Source: Io17-Chloro-G2 sp965226825
GTDB lineage: Bacteria > Chloroflexota > Dehalococcoidia > Lucifugimonadales > UBA3495
Direction of reading: 5' to 3'
DNA: 64,000 bases
Assembly: GCA_965226825.1 (NCBI GenBank)
Contig: CBDDED010000003.1
Coordinates: 3,038,001 to 3,102,000, forward strand
This document shows positions 25,579-34,011 of the stretch, in pieces. Position numbers and translations under genes: made by a program. The notes beneath the pieces are model-generated. The model worked only from the letters and a program-made list of their open reading frames with translations, was not told the DNA's origin and searched no databases. The first letter of the stretch is position 1. Each line of letters opens with the position of its first letter.

Positions 25579-26655
25579 TTGCTGTCACGATTTAGGGTCA
25601 ACCAAGATGAAGCCGTGTTGGTGCCAGGCGATGACCTGAAAACCACTGTCGCCGGCGTATTTGAGAAGATGGGCGTTCCGCCTGAGGACTCTGTGCTGGC
25701 GGCTGACGTGCTGGTGCTGGCCGACCTCCGGGGCGTGGACAGCCACGGCGTCTCCAATATGCTTCGCAACTACGTGAACCAGTACCAGATCGGCCAGATC
25801 AACCCCCGCCCGGACTGGAAGGTTGTCCGGGAATCACCCAGCACCGTCACCATAGACTCGGACCGGGGCCTGGGCATCATCGTCACTCCCAAGGCCATGG
25901 AGTTAGCGATTGAAAAAGCCAGGCAAGTGGGCGTGGGGATGGCATCTATCGGCAACGCCCGGCACCTGGGCATGGCCTCATATCATGCAATGCTGGCGTT
26001 GAAGCACGACATGATCGGCGTCTGCATGACCAGTTGTCCACCCTCAGTGGTGCCCACCTTTGGGGCCGAGCCGCGGCTGGGCACCAATCCCATTGCGGTG
26101 GCAGTGCCCGCGGGCAAGGAGCCGCCCTTCGTGTTTGATGCGGCTACCAGCACCGTTGCGGGCAACAAAATCGGCATTGCCCGCCGTTTGGGGGCCAAAC
26201 TTGAGCCGGGTTGGCTGGCCGACGGCGAGGGCAACCCCATCATGGAGGAGATTGATACCCCGGACACCTACACTCTGCTGCCCCTGGGCAGCACCCGTGA
26301 ACTGGGGTCGCACAAAGGCTATGGCCTTTCCTGCATTGTTGACATTCTGGGAGGAGTCCTAACCGGGTTTGGCTACGGCGTATTCCCAGGGCGTCCCAAC
26401 TTTGGCCACTATGTCGCGGCCTATAGCGTGGACGCCTTCACCGATGTCGAACAGTTCAAAGTGACCATGGATGAATGGATGGGGATGATGAAGACCACCA
26501 AGCCTGCCCCGGGACACGACAGGGTGATGGTGGCCGGGCAACCCGAGGCCGAAATGGAAATAGTGCGGAGAGAGGAAGGCATCCCGCTGCACCAAGAGGT
26601 AGTCGACTGGCTCCGGGACACCTGCGGCGAGCTTTCGACGCCCTGCCTGGTTTAG
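25579..26655 (+). CDS. Ldh2/MdlH-type malate or lactate dehydrogenase family oxidoreductase
   Basis: 358 residues of the YlbC/Ldh2 NAD(P)-dependent family. Seen: LADLRGVDSHGVSNM near 45-59, containing the conserved SHG, ASIGNARHLGMASYHAM near 117, GTNPIAVAVPA near 165, FDAATSTVAGNKI near 181 and GSHKGYGLSCIVDILGGVLTG near 243. I set the TTG start at 25579 because GAGGAGG lies six bases upstream, and upstream sequence is not family-like. Substrate could be malate, lactate, ureidoglycolate or sulfolactate. It has no obvious operon partner. Confidence 0.85.
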   Translation: MLSRFRVNQDEAVLVPGDDLKTTVAGVFEKMGVPPEDSVLAADVLVLADLRGVDSHGVSNMLRNYVNQYQIGQINPRPDWKVVRESPSTVTIDSDRGLGIIVTPKAMELAIEKARQVGVGMASIGNARHLGMASYHAMLALKHDMIGVCMTSCPPSVVPTFGAEPRLGTNPIAVAVPAGKEPPFVFDAATSTVAGNKIGIARRLGAKLEPGWLADGEGNPIMEEIDTPDTYTLLPLGSTRELGSHKGYGLSCIVDILGGVLTGFGYGVFPGRPNFGHYVAAYSVDAFTDVEQFKVTMDEWMGMMKTTKPAPGHDRVMVAGQPEAEMEIVRREEGIPLHQEVVDWLRDTCGELSTPCLV

Positions 26656-26745
26656 AGCCACTCGGCCGGCGGGCGGGACGCGGCGTCGGTGCGTTCGACT
26701 GACCTGCCTGCCGTCGTACGAAATTGGCCTTCGTACGAAAGTAAT

Positions 26746-26790
26746 AATCCCCGGACCAATGAGTTTTGTAGCTCAATTGGTCCGGGGATT
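26746..26790. terminator. Bidirectional terminator between convergent genes
   Basis: A 15-bp stem (AATCCCCGGACCAAT / ATTGGTCCGGGGATT) with a 15-nt loop lies between a plus-strand gene ending at 26655 and a minus-strand gene ending at 26823. GGTTTTG follows on the plus strand. Confidence 0.8.
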
Positions 26791-26822
26791 GGTTTTGCCG
26801 GGTGATGAAAAACGTCTAGTGG

Positions 26823-27608
26823 CTAGGCCAGGAATTCAAGGGCGGTTTTGACGAAATCGTCGGTCTTTTCGATTTGCGGCACATGCCCGCAATTGTCTAA
26901 TACCACCAGTTTGGATCCTGGGATGGCCTTGTTATACAACTCGCCGCATTCCAGGGGCACCAACGCGTCTTCCCGCCCCCAGACGATGCTGGTGGGGATG
27001 TTGACCCGGCCCAGGAGCCCGGGGAGCCGCGGGTCGAACATGTAGGGTTTCCAGCACAGCCGGACCGCCATCTCCCGGTTTTGCTCTATTGCGTCGGTTT
27101 GCTCCGGGGACAGCTCGCCGCCATACAATTCCGTGAACTCGCCGCCCTGGCTGGCATCATGGAACAGCATCTCGCTGACTTGCGCTTGGCTGAGGATGAA
27201 GATGTCGGCTATCTCACCTTGCTGCGGCCGAATCCCCGCGGCGCCGACCAACATCAACTTACTAAAGGCGTGACGACAACTGGCGGCGATTTCCGAGGCC
27301 AGCCACCCGCCCATGGAAAACCCAATGGCTCGTGCGCCTTCCAGGCCCTGCTGTTCCAGGAACCAGGTGTAAAAGGCCGCCAGGTCCGGGATCGATTCGA
27401 GCCAATCCGGCCTATCCGACCCGGCGTAACCTGGGTGGGTGGGTATGTAGACCGTGTAATGGTCTGACAGGGCTTGGACGTATTTCAGCCAGCCCGAATT
27501 GCCCTCGGCGCCGTGAAACAACACCAGCGGATCGCCAGAGCCGCCTTTAAGCACCTGGATATTCGCCCCCCCGACCTCCACGATCTCATCGGTAAACGCT
27601 GTGGTCAT
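26823..27608 (-). CDS. Alpha/beta hydrolase
   Basis: 261 residues. Seen: LVLFHGAEGNSGWLKY near 28-43 with the oxyanion HG, PTHPGYAGSDRP near 56-67, the nucleophile elbow IGFSMGGWLASEIA near 95-108 (Ser in GFSMG), VWGREDALVP near 209-218 with the acid, and CGHVPQIEK near 240-248 with the catalytic His. A complete catalytic triad. Substrate unknown; it could be an ester hydrolase or C-C hydrolase of a catabolic route. Confidence 0.88.
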   Translation of the reverse strand: MTTAFTDEIVEVGGANIQVLKGGSGDPLVLFHGAEGNSGWLKYVQALSDHYTVYIPTHPGYAGSDRPDWLESIPDLAAFYTWFLEQQGLEGARAIGFSMGGWLASEIAASCRHAFSKLMLVGAAGIRPQQGEIADIFILSQAQVSEMLFHDASQGGEFTELYGGELSPEQTDAIEQNREMAVRLCWKPYMFDPRLPGLLGRVNIPTSIVWGREDALVPLECGELYNKAIPGSKLVVLDNCGHVPQIEKTDDFVKTALEFLA

Positions 27609-27780
27609 GTCTTCAGTACTCTCCTCATCCCTGGATTCTGCAGAACTTAGGTTATTTGACGCGCCTGGCCGGTCCCGCCCCTGTGGATGCGCCCGCGGCC
27701 AGACTTCTTACCTAGAGATAATGAACGGCGGGAACTATTGTCTATCCTAACGATGCGGTTGGCTTGGGTCAAGCGGGGCA

Positions 27781-28115
27781 GTTCCGGGTAACTGTTCAGG
27801 GTCGAGGGGACGCCCTCACCCCAGCCCTCTCCCAGGGGGTATTTCGATTGCATCAAATCAACCCGTCACCGTTGCCGCAGCGGGAATCCAGCGCTCCATT
27901 TGTTACCTACTCCCGCTCCCGTCATCCTCGCCGCAGCGGGGATCCAGAGCCCTTGTCGTTATCCACACGGTTGGAGAATGGAGTTCCTGTTCCAGGCTCC
28001 CGCCGCGTCATTGTTTCCTTAACCGTGTTGCCGCATAGTCAGGGCTTTGGATCCCCGCTGCGGCGAGGATGACGGGGGACAGATGACAGGGGACAATAGA
28101 AAGGCCCTGTCTCCC
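27781..28115. mobile_element. MITE-like repeat element, copy B of an inverted pair
   Basis: Reverse complement of the element at 13392-13690 over about 290 bp, including CTCTCCCAGGGGGTATTTCGATTG on the left and GAGGATGACGGGGGAC on the right. Family cores at about 27880, 27937 and 28045. Right end carries CAATAGAAAGG, an inverted counterpart of the left ATTTCGATTG. No transposase. Confidence 0.85.
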
Positions 28116-28875
28116 AAAGGGCAAGGGATTCTGTAAACCTAACCTCATCGCACAAAAACATCACACCAAGACTGACTGGTTACGCTGGGCGAAGCGGACA
28201 CAAGGGAAGCCGGTTGATGGTTCCTGAGTCTTTTCGCCGGACCGTTGGTAAGTGCCGGGGCTTTTCCTGAAAATGGCATTGTTTGCCCTGGGAAATTCGG
28301 GTTTTTGCAGGCTTTTGCACAAATCACGCCATTTTTCATCGATCTTTTGTAGCTAGTGGCATCGTCCCAGATACGAATTTTTGTAAACAGTGCCATTTGT
28401 TGCCATTTGATGCCGTTTTGTTCCGGCGGAGTCCGGGAGATGGCTGCCCGGACCAACACTCCATGGCCAGGCGGCTGATGGTCAGGCATCATGGTAGATA
28501 GGGGCCGCGCGAGCTGGCAAGGGGCGGATGTCAGCCAGGGCATCGTTCCGGCTGTCGGAGCAGTTGAGGAGAGCAATTGTTCAGGTTTGTTGGACATGAC
28601 GAAAGACGGCCCTCCCCTGAGGTGTTCACCCATCGACTCTGAGCAGTTACAGTTCCGGGCCCCCGTGGACCGGGCCCCGTGGACCGCAGGCATGGGAGCC
28701 TCCGGCGGAGGCGGACTGTGAGCCGGTCTGGGCGCTAAATCAGGTTGCGTGGCAAGCTGGCGTCCTATATCTTAGGGTTGGCCTGGGTGCCCCCGACTCT
28801 CGGTTGGTCACGCTTGGGCTAGTCCAAAATCGAAAATTCAGTCGCCAATACCGGCGCCGCTTGAAACAGGAGAAC
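28116..28875. other. Gap of about 760 bp, AT-richer block in the middle
   Basis: Between the repeat element and serA. 28270-28420 is visibly AT-rich relative to the rest of the window and contains CAGTGCCATTTGTTGCCATTTG. A minus-strand frame runs through it with unusual composition; I do not accept it as a gene. Otherwise nothing recognised. Confidence 0.45.
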
Positions 28876-30459
28876 ATGGCCAAAATCTTAGTATCTGACC
28901 CCATAGCAACTGAAGGAGTTGAGCTACTCCAATCCCAATCGGGCATCGAGGTTGACGTAAAAACGGGGATGGATCCCGCCGAGTTGCTGACAGTGGTGGA
29001 GTCCTATGACGGGCTGGTGGTGCGCAGTGAAACCAAGGTCACCGCCGAGGTTATCAAACATGCCTCCAAGCTCCGGGTCATCGCCCGAGCTGGTATCGGC
29101 GTGGACAACATAGACCTGGCCGCCGCTACCAGCGCCGGCATCGCCGTGGTCAACGCACCGACCGGAAACACCGTGGCCGCCGCCGAGCACACGATGGCGT
29201 TGATGCTGGCCCTTTCCAGGAACATCGCCAACGCCAACCAGTCCATGAAGGAGGGCCAGTGGCGGCGTAGCGCGTTCATGGGCATTGAAGTAAGGAATAA
29301 GACCCTGGGAATCGCTGGTTTGGGCCGGGTGGGCACTGAAGTTGCCCGCCGGGCCAAGAGCTTCGGTATGCGCCTGTTGGGCTACGACCCCTTCCTGGCT
29401 CCGGACCACGCGGCGCAGATCGGCGTTGAGCTGATGGACCTGGAGGAAATGCTTGCTCAGTCCGACTTTGTCACTCTGCACACGCCTCTGACTGATGGCA
29501 CAAGGGAGATGATTGGGGCCGAGCAGTTGGCCTTGATTAAGCCCGGAGCGCGTATTATCAACGTGGCGCGCGGCGAACTCATCGACGAAGCTGCCCTGTT
29601 GGAGGCGCTGGATGGAGACCGCCTCGCGGCGGTTGCCCTGGACGTTTTCGCCCAGGAACCGCCGGTGGATAGCCGTCTGCCGCAACACCAGAAGGTTCTG
29701 GTCACGCCCCACCTGGGCGCATCCACGGAGGAGGCCCAACGGGAAGTGGCCGTAGAGGCCGCGGAACAAGTGCTGGCGGTGCTAAGCGGCCAACCGGCGC
29801 GTAACACGGTGAATGCCCCCTTCGTGCCGCCGGAAGTCCATGCCGTGGTGGCGCCATACCTGAAGGTCGGTTCGGTGGTGGGCAAGCTGCTCACTTTTCT
29901 GGCAGAAGGGCAATTCATGGGGCTGACCATCCGCTACGAAGGTGAGATCGCCCAGCACGAAACCCCAATAATGAAGTCGGCGGTCCTGGCGGGACTGCTC
30001 GGGCCCGTGTGCGACGAAGTGGTGAACCTAATCAACTCCCCCTTGCTGGCGGCGCAACGGGGGTTGAACGTCACGGAACAGCGCAACCGGACAGCCCGGG
30101 AATACGCCAGTATCCTCACGGTGACGCTGCACACCAACCAGGGCGACGTGACCCTGGCGGGGACCTCGATGCGGGACGAGCCCCACATTGTCCGGGTAAA
30201 CAACTATTGGTTGGATATGACACCCTCGGTGCCATTCCTGCTCTTCGTGGAAAACGAGGACCAGCCGGGATCAGTCGGCGCGGTGGGGACCATTGCGGGA
30301 CGCCACAATATCAACATCAGCTTCATGGAAGTTGGGCGGCTCAACCTCAGGGGGCGTGCCATGATGGTGCTGGGCCTGGATGACCCGGTCCCGGCCCCGG
30401 TATTGGAGGAAATCAGGGCCTTGCCGCAGATTCACAACGCTCGCCTGGTTGTAATCTGA
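28876..30459 (+). CDS. serA: D-3-phosphoglycerate dehydrogenase, ACT-domain form
   Basis: First step of serine synthesis, oxidising 3-phosphoglycerate with NAD. 527 residues, the long type. Seen: VVRSETKVTAEVI near 49, the Rossmann motif LGIAGLGRVGTEVARRA near 142-158, NVARGELIDE near 231-240 with catalytic Arg context, TPHLGASTEEAQ near 277-288 with the active His, an intervening domain near 310-440, and a C-terminal ACT domain near 455-527 (ENEDQPGSVGAVGTIAG) that senses serine in homologues. CAGGAG lies five bases upstream of the ATG. Confidence 0.96.
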   Translation: MAKILVSDPIATEGVELLQSQSGIEVDVKTGMDPAELLTVVESYDGLVVRSETKVTAEVIKHASKLRVIARAGIGVDNIDLAAATSAGIAVVNAPTGNTVAAAEHTMALMLALSRNIANANQSMKEGQWRRSAFMGIEVRNKTLGIAGLGRVGTEVARRAKSFGMRLLGYDPFLAPDHAAQIGVELMDLEEMLAQSDFVTLHTPLTDGTREMIGAEQLALIKPGARIINVARGELIDEAALLEALDGDRLAAVALDVFAQEPPVDSRLPQHQKVLVTPHLGASTEEAQREVAVEAAEQVLAVLSGQPARNTVNAPFVPPEVHAVVAPYLKVGSVVGKLLTFLAEGQFMGLTIRYEGEIAQHETPIMKSAVLAGLLGPVCDEVVNLINSPLLAAQRGLNVTEQRNRTAREYASILTVTLHTNQGDVTLAGTSMRDEPHIVRVNNYWLDMTPSVPFLLFVENEDQPGSVGAVGTIAGRHNINISFMEVGRLNLRGRAMMVLGLDDPVPAPVLEEIRALPQIHNARLVVI

Positions 30460-30578
30460 CGCAAGACCGGAGCTTTTCATGGACCATCCAGCGCCGGCGC
30501 CGGGTGGCCGCTTGAGAAATCCCGCGAGGAAATAGGGACCCCGGCAACCACTCTCAATTGCAACAGGAGGCTGGAACG

Positions 30579-31628
30579 ATGGCCGATAGAATAGCAATCA
30601 TGGGACCGGGAGCGGTCGGCAGCTACGTGGGCGCCTTTTTGGTGAGGGAAGGCGAGGACGTGACTTTCATCGATATGTGGCCGGAGCACGTCGAGACCAT
30701 GAGGCGGCAGGGTCTTCGGGCCAGCGGCAGCCAGGGTGACTTCACGGTGCCCGTAAACGCGATGCACCTGACCGATGCTCAGAACATCAGCGAACCGTTC
30801 GACATGGCGTTTGTCACCGTCAAGTCCTACGACACCGAGTGGGCGACCCACTTCATCAAGCGGTACGTCAAGCCCGAAGGGTTCTTCCTGTCCATCCAGA
30901 ACTGCTGGAATGACCCGGTCATTGGCGACATAGTCGGGGCTAACCGCCAACTTGGCTGCATTGCGTCGCATATTGAAGTGGCCTTGTGGGAGCCGGGCCA
31001 TGTCACCCGCGGCGGAGAGCCTGGGAGGGGCCACGGGCACGTGGTCTTCCGCGTTGGGGAGCAGGACGGCCGGATTACCGAACGGTCCAAGGCCATTGCT
31101 CAAAAGCTCAACTGTATCGACGACGCTTACGCCACCGACAACCTTTGGGGGGAGCGTTGGGCCAAGTTGTGCCAGAACGGCATGGGCAACGCAATATCCG
31201 CCATGTCCGGCCTGGGGTCTCAGGACATGGCCGATGACCCCAGGTGCCGGTCCATCCGGATCCACCTGGCCAAGGAGGGCGCAAAGGTCGGCATCGCCAT
31301 GGGACTCAACGTGGTGGAGATAAGCGGAAAACCCGCCGAGTTTTGGGCCGCCGCCGACCAGGGCGATATTTTTGAAGAAGCCGATGCGTTGATGGAGTCC
31401 CGCGGCGGGAACGTCAACTGGCTGGCGTCTATGGCCCAGGATATCAAGAAGGGACGCCATTCGGAGATTGATTTCATGAACGGTCTGATAGCCAGTAAAG
31501 GCCGTGAGGTGGCGGTGCCCACGCCCTATAACGACGCAATTGTTGATGCCATGCACGGAATCGACGAACACAGTCTGGCCCAGGGACCCGACAATGTTGA
31601 CCGCATCATGAAAGCGGTGAACGGGTAA
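30579..31628 (+). CDS. PanE/ApbA-family (2-dehydropantoate 2-reductase-like) reductase
   Basis: 349 residues. Seen: MGPGAVGSYVGAFLVREG at residues 7-24, the NADP-binding Rossmann loop, VTVKSYDTEWA near 81-91, IQNCWND near 106-112 and a C-terminal helical domain with KLCQNGMGNAISAMSG near 196-211 with the conserved Lys and Asn. Longer than a typical PanE (about 300). It sits 120 bp after serA with CAGGAGG before the ATG. Substrate may be ketopantoate or another 2-oxo acid; no other pantothenate gene is in the window. Confidence 0.82.
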   Translation: MADRIAIMGPGAVGSYVGAFLVREGEDVTFIDMWPEHVETMRRQGLRASGSQGDFTVPVNAMHLTDAQNISEPFDMAFVTVKSYDTEWATHFIKRYVKPEGFFLSIQNCWNDPVIGDIVGANRQLGCIASHIEVALWEPGHVTRGGEPGRGHGHVVFRVGEQDGRITERSKAIAQKLNCIDDAYATDNLWGERWAKLCQNGMGNAISAMSGLGSQDMADDPRCRSIRIHLAKEGAKVGIAMGLNVVEISGKPAEFWAAADQGDIFEEADALMESRGGNVNWLASMAQDIKKGRHSEIDFMNGLIASKGREVAVPTPYNDAIVDAMHGIDEHSLAQGPDNVDRIMKAVNG

Positions 31629-31685
31629 GGCGCCATCGGGTCCGGTGGATCAACCCGGTATCGCATTCCCGCCAGGAGTAGTCAA

Positions 31686-32162
31686 ATGTTCGTAGTTGTG
31701 GAGCCGGCAGAATTTTTCATGCACCGGGTCAAGCTGATTTTTGACCTGGAGAGCCCCGACCTGGAGGACGCTGAAGCGAAGGAATACCTGGAAGAGCACG
31801 AGTTGGAACCCAGGTATCTGTTCGACGACGAATTGGAGGGGCACAAGTGCCAGGTGATGCAGTTCGGCGGCTGCTACCTTGGTGGCAATCATTTGGACCG
31901 GTTGGCCGAGATTCAACGCAAAGCTGTGGAAGTGGAGGTCCTCACCGCTGAAATCCAGGGCCAGCTTGAGGGTCTTGAGCTGGCGGAAGGACGCCTTTCA
32001 ACAGAGGAGATTGAATCAACCGCGCAGGCGCTGGTTCCCCAGTTCCACGTCGAGTCTTCGTTCCAGGCCGGTGAGACCGGTGAATTGGAGGCGGTTTTGG
32101 ATGCGGATGCCGTTGCCCTGGCGGCCAAGGCTTATATCTACGCCAACCGGGACCAGGGTTAA
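31686..32162 (+). CDS. Hypothetical acidic protein
   Basis: 158 residues, not recognised. The first 60 residues are acidic with two strand-like stretches (VVEPAEFFMHRVKLIFDL, then EPRYLFDDEL), a possible metal or ligand-binding Cys pair around HKCQVMQFGGCYLGG near 53-67, then two long predicted helices (IQRKAVEVEVLTAEI and IESTAQALVPQ). No signal peptide or membrane segment. GGAGTAG lies about nine bases before the ATG. It may be in an operon with the PanE-like gene (57-bp gap). Confidence 0.7.
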   Translation: MFVVVEPAEFFMHRVKLIFDLESPDLEDAEAKEYLEEHELEPRYLFDDELEGHKCQVMQFGGCYLGGNHLDRLAEIQRKAVEVEVLTAEIQGQLEGLELAEGRLSTEEIESTAQALVPQFHVESSFQAGETGELEAVLDADAVALAAKAYIYANRDQG

Positions 32163-32224
32163 GGCCCAGTATTAAGCTCACGCAATCCGGGGCTCAGCGA
32201 GCAGCATATGCCATTGCTTGGCAT

Positions 32225-32298
32225 TGGAGCGGGCGATGGGAATCGGACCCACGTGACCAGCTTGGAAGGCTGGAGCTCTACCACTGAGCTACGCCCGC
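32225..32298 (-). tRNA. tRNA-Gly (anticodon TCC), CCA encoded
   Basis: Read on the minus strand from 32298: acceptor GCGGGCG pairs with CGCCCGC, D-arm AGCTCAGTGGTAGAGCT, anticodon arm CCAGCCTTCCAAGCTGG with loop CTTCCAA (anticodon TCC), T-arm ending GGGTCCGATTCCCATC-like, discriminator T and CCA at 32225-32227. Complete 74-nt cloverleaf. Confidence 0.95.
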
Positions 32299-32499
32299 TC
32301 GGTTGCTTGGGAACAGCCCACCAATTATAGACGGTGGGCACTTTCCCTGCCACTTCCCCGCGCCCCTCAATTGCGGCTTTATTGACGGAGCAAGGGGCCT
32401 GCCATTGCCGGGTTGCCTGATGCGACTCCAATCACCCCTCTGATCGGGAATCACGCGGGTCCGCATCCGATTCTAAAAGGAAAATTCGGGAGGGACGCC

Positions 32500-32889
32500 A
32501 TGCCCAAGATTAGAAACCATCACACAGACATTACGCCGGGCGGGACTGGTTTCAGCCGGGTTGTTCGCAGCGGGAACCTGGTGTTCATTGCGGGAGTAAC
32601 CGCACGCGGGTCCGATAGCCAGGGCAAATCGTTCATCGACCAACTCCGGGTGGTCTTGGACCGGATTATCCGAATCGTGGCGGCGGAAGGCGGTTCGCCC
32701 GGAGACATCACCAAGTTCACCACCTTTGTCACCAACGTGGAGGATTGGCGGGCCTCCGGCGAGCAAAACCAAGCGCTGATGGAAGAGTATTTCCAGGGGG
32801 AATTCCCGGCCAATACCCTGATTGGCACAACCGCCCTGGCCGAACCCGGTCTGGACGTCGAGATAGAGGCCATCGCCGTCATCGACTAA
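32500..32889 (+). CDS. RidA/YjgF-family protein
   Basis: 129 residues. Seen: GFSRVVRSGNLVFIAG near 17-32, TARGSDSQGKSFIDQLRVVLDRI in the middle, FTTFVTNVEDW near 70-80 and the C-terminal LIGTTALAEPGLDVEIEAIAV near 107-127, with the conserved Glu. RidA homologues hydrolyse reactive enamines/imines formed by PLP enzymes. The Arg that binds carboxylate in canonical RidA is replaced here by a different context, so it may be a relative with another substrate. Start ATG 32500, GGGAGGGA upstream. Confidence 0.85.
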   Translation: MPKIRNHHTDITPGGTGFSRVVRSGNLVFIAGVTARGSDSQGKSFIDQLRVVLDRIIRIVAAEGGSPGDITKFTTFVTNVEDWRASGEQNQALMEEYFQGEFPANTLIGTTALAEPGLDVEIEAIAVID

Positions 32890-33123
32890 CCAAGCGGGGA
32901 CGGTTCGCGGTTGCCCCGACATGGGAACACGGCACAGCCCCGACTCCGGGAAGCCTCCTACCATTCCCGTTGTGGTGGGCATCAACGCCCCGGCCAGGCA
33001 TCAAGACGTTAAAGGTAGTCAATGCGTTTTGCGTAGACGCGCGTGACCCTAATCAGCGGGATTTTCCGGATTCCCACCGCGGCCAGAATTGGCGGGGGAA
33101 GCGGAAACATCCTTTGAAATAGC

Positions 33124-33211
33124 AAAGTCCCCGCGGCCTGGAGGACGCATTGCATGTTGCCGAGGAAACTCCCTTGGAACATGCAGTTGCGACCGCCGGC
33201 GGGGACTTTTT
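33124..33211. terminator. Long structured hairpin, bidirectional terminator-like
   Basis: Outer stem AAAGTCCCCGC (33124-33134) pairs with GCGGGGACTTT (33199-33209), then T-run. Inner stem GCATGTT / AACATGC and a GAG-GAAA-CTC tip with a GNRA tetraloop. Stacked, about 88 nt. It lies between the convergent RidA gene (plus) and VOC gene (minus). More elaborate than needed for a terminator, so a small structured RNA is possible. Confidence 0.6.
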
Positions 33212-33239
33212 GCGTCGCTAACGGAAGAGGGTGTCTGGA

Positions 33240-33647
33240 CTAGTCGCTGGTCACCCATCCGGTGTGGGAGACGTCGATGACCATGTCATGGGGGCCGCCC
33301 CACTTCTGCTCGTAGTTGCGGGGGACATCGCCTAGGTTGACTTCCAGGCCGTCGCGGTTGCCCAAGGGCTTGCCATTGACCTGCTCCAGCCTCTTGCCCG
33401 CCTCTTCCAGGTCGTCCACTTTGAACCCGATGTGGTGGATTCCGTTGTAGTTGGGACCGTTCTGTCCTACGTCGGCGTCCTTCTCGGTCTTATGGTTCAA
33501 AATGGCCAGGTTGATGTAGCCGTCGCTCAGGAACACGGCGCCGTTGTCGCTTTTGCGGACCTCCGTCATTTCAAAAGCTTCCCGGAAAAAATCGCCAACT
33601 TCTTTGGGGTTTGAACTGGTAATGGCAATATGCCGAATTTTGGCCAT
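33240..33647 (-). CDS. VOC family protein
   Basis: 135 residues. Seen: MAKIRHIAITSSNPKEVGDFFREAF at the start, YINLAILNHK near 45-54, YNGIHHIGFKVDDLEEAGKRL near 68-88 and PHDMVIDVSHTGW at the C-terminus. Two VOC modules; the C-terminal metal Glu position reads D/V here, so metal binding is not certain. GAGGAGGATGGAG lies before the ATG at 33647. Convergent with ridA. Function unknown. Confidence 0.82.
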   Translation of the reverse strand: MAKIRHIAITSSNPKEVGDFFREAFEMTEVRKSDNGAVFLSDGYINLAILNHKTEKDADVGQNGPNYNGIHHIGFKVDDLEEAGKRLEQVNGKPLGNRDGLEVNLGDVPRNYEQKWGGPHDMVIDVSHTGWVTSD

Positions 33648-34011
33648 AGCTCCATCCTCCTCTTGTGATCGTTGGTGTCCCGGCACACCGGGATAGTATG
33701 TATGGTTTGGTGAGTATACATTTGAGAGCCTGACTCCGCAATCGGACACAAAACCTGGTTACGGCGATCTTTCAATGCCAGACACTACGGGGACGTAGTT
33801 TCAGCCGGGAATTTGTCGCCAATTGCACTGCGCGTCCCTATCATGCCTTCTTTGCGCGGCTGTCCGGGTTTGAGCGGCCCCCGGAAACAAGGGTACAATT
33901 GGATTGGCTTGATGGTGGATTAGTTTGATGGATCTGCCGCGGTCCCGGAACAACGCTCCGGGCGGGTGGGCGCCAGTCGGTCTCGCCCTGAAACAGCAAA
34001 CGGAGACAAGT
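33648..34011. other. Divergent gap of about 360 bp
   Basis: Between the VOC gene and the methylmalonyl-CoA mutase gene, so it should hold two promoters. No repeat core; no hexamer pair stands out clearly. Confidence 0.4.

Noticed and set aside
28145..28693. Minus-strand frame of 182 codons before serA
   Set aside because: Composition is odd, crosses an AT-rich tract and starts without a good ribosome site; I could not support a gene.
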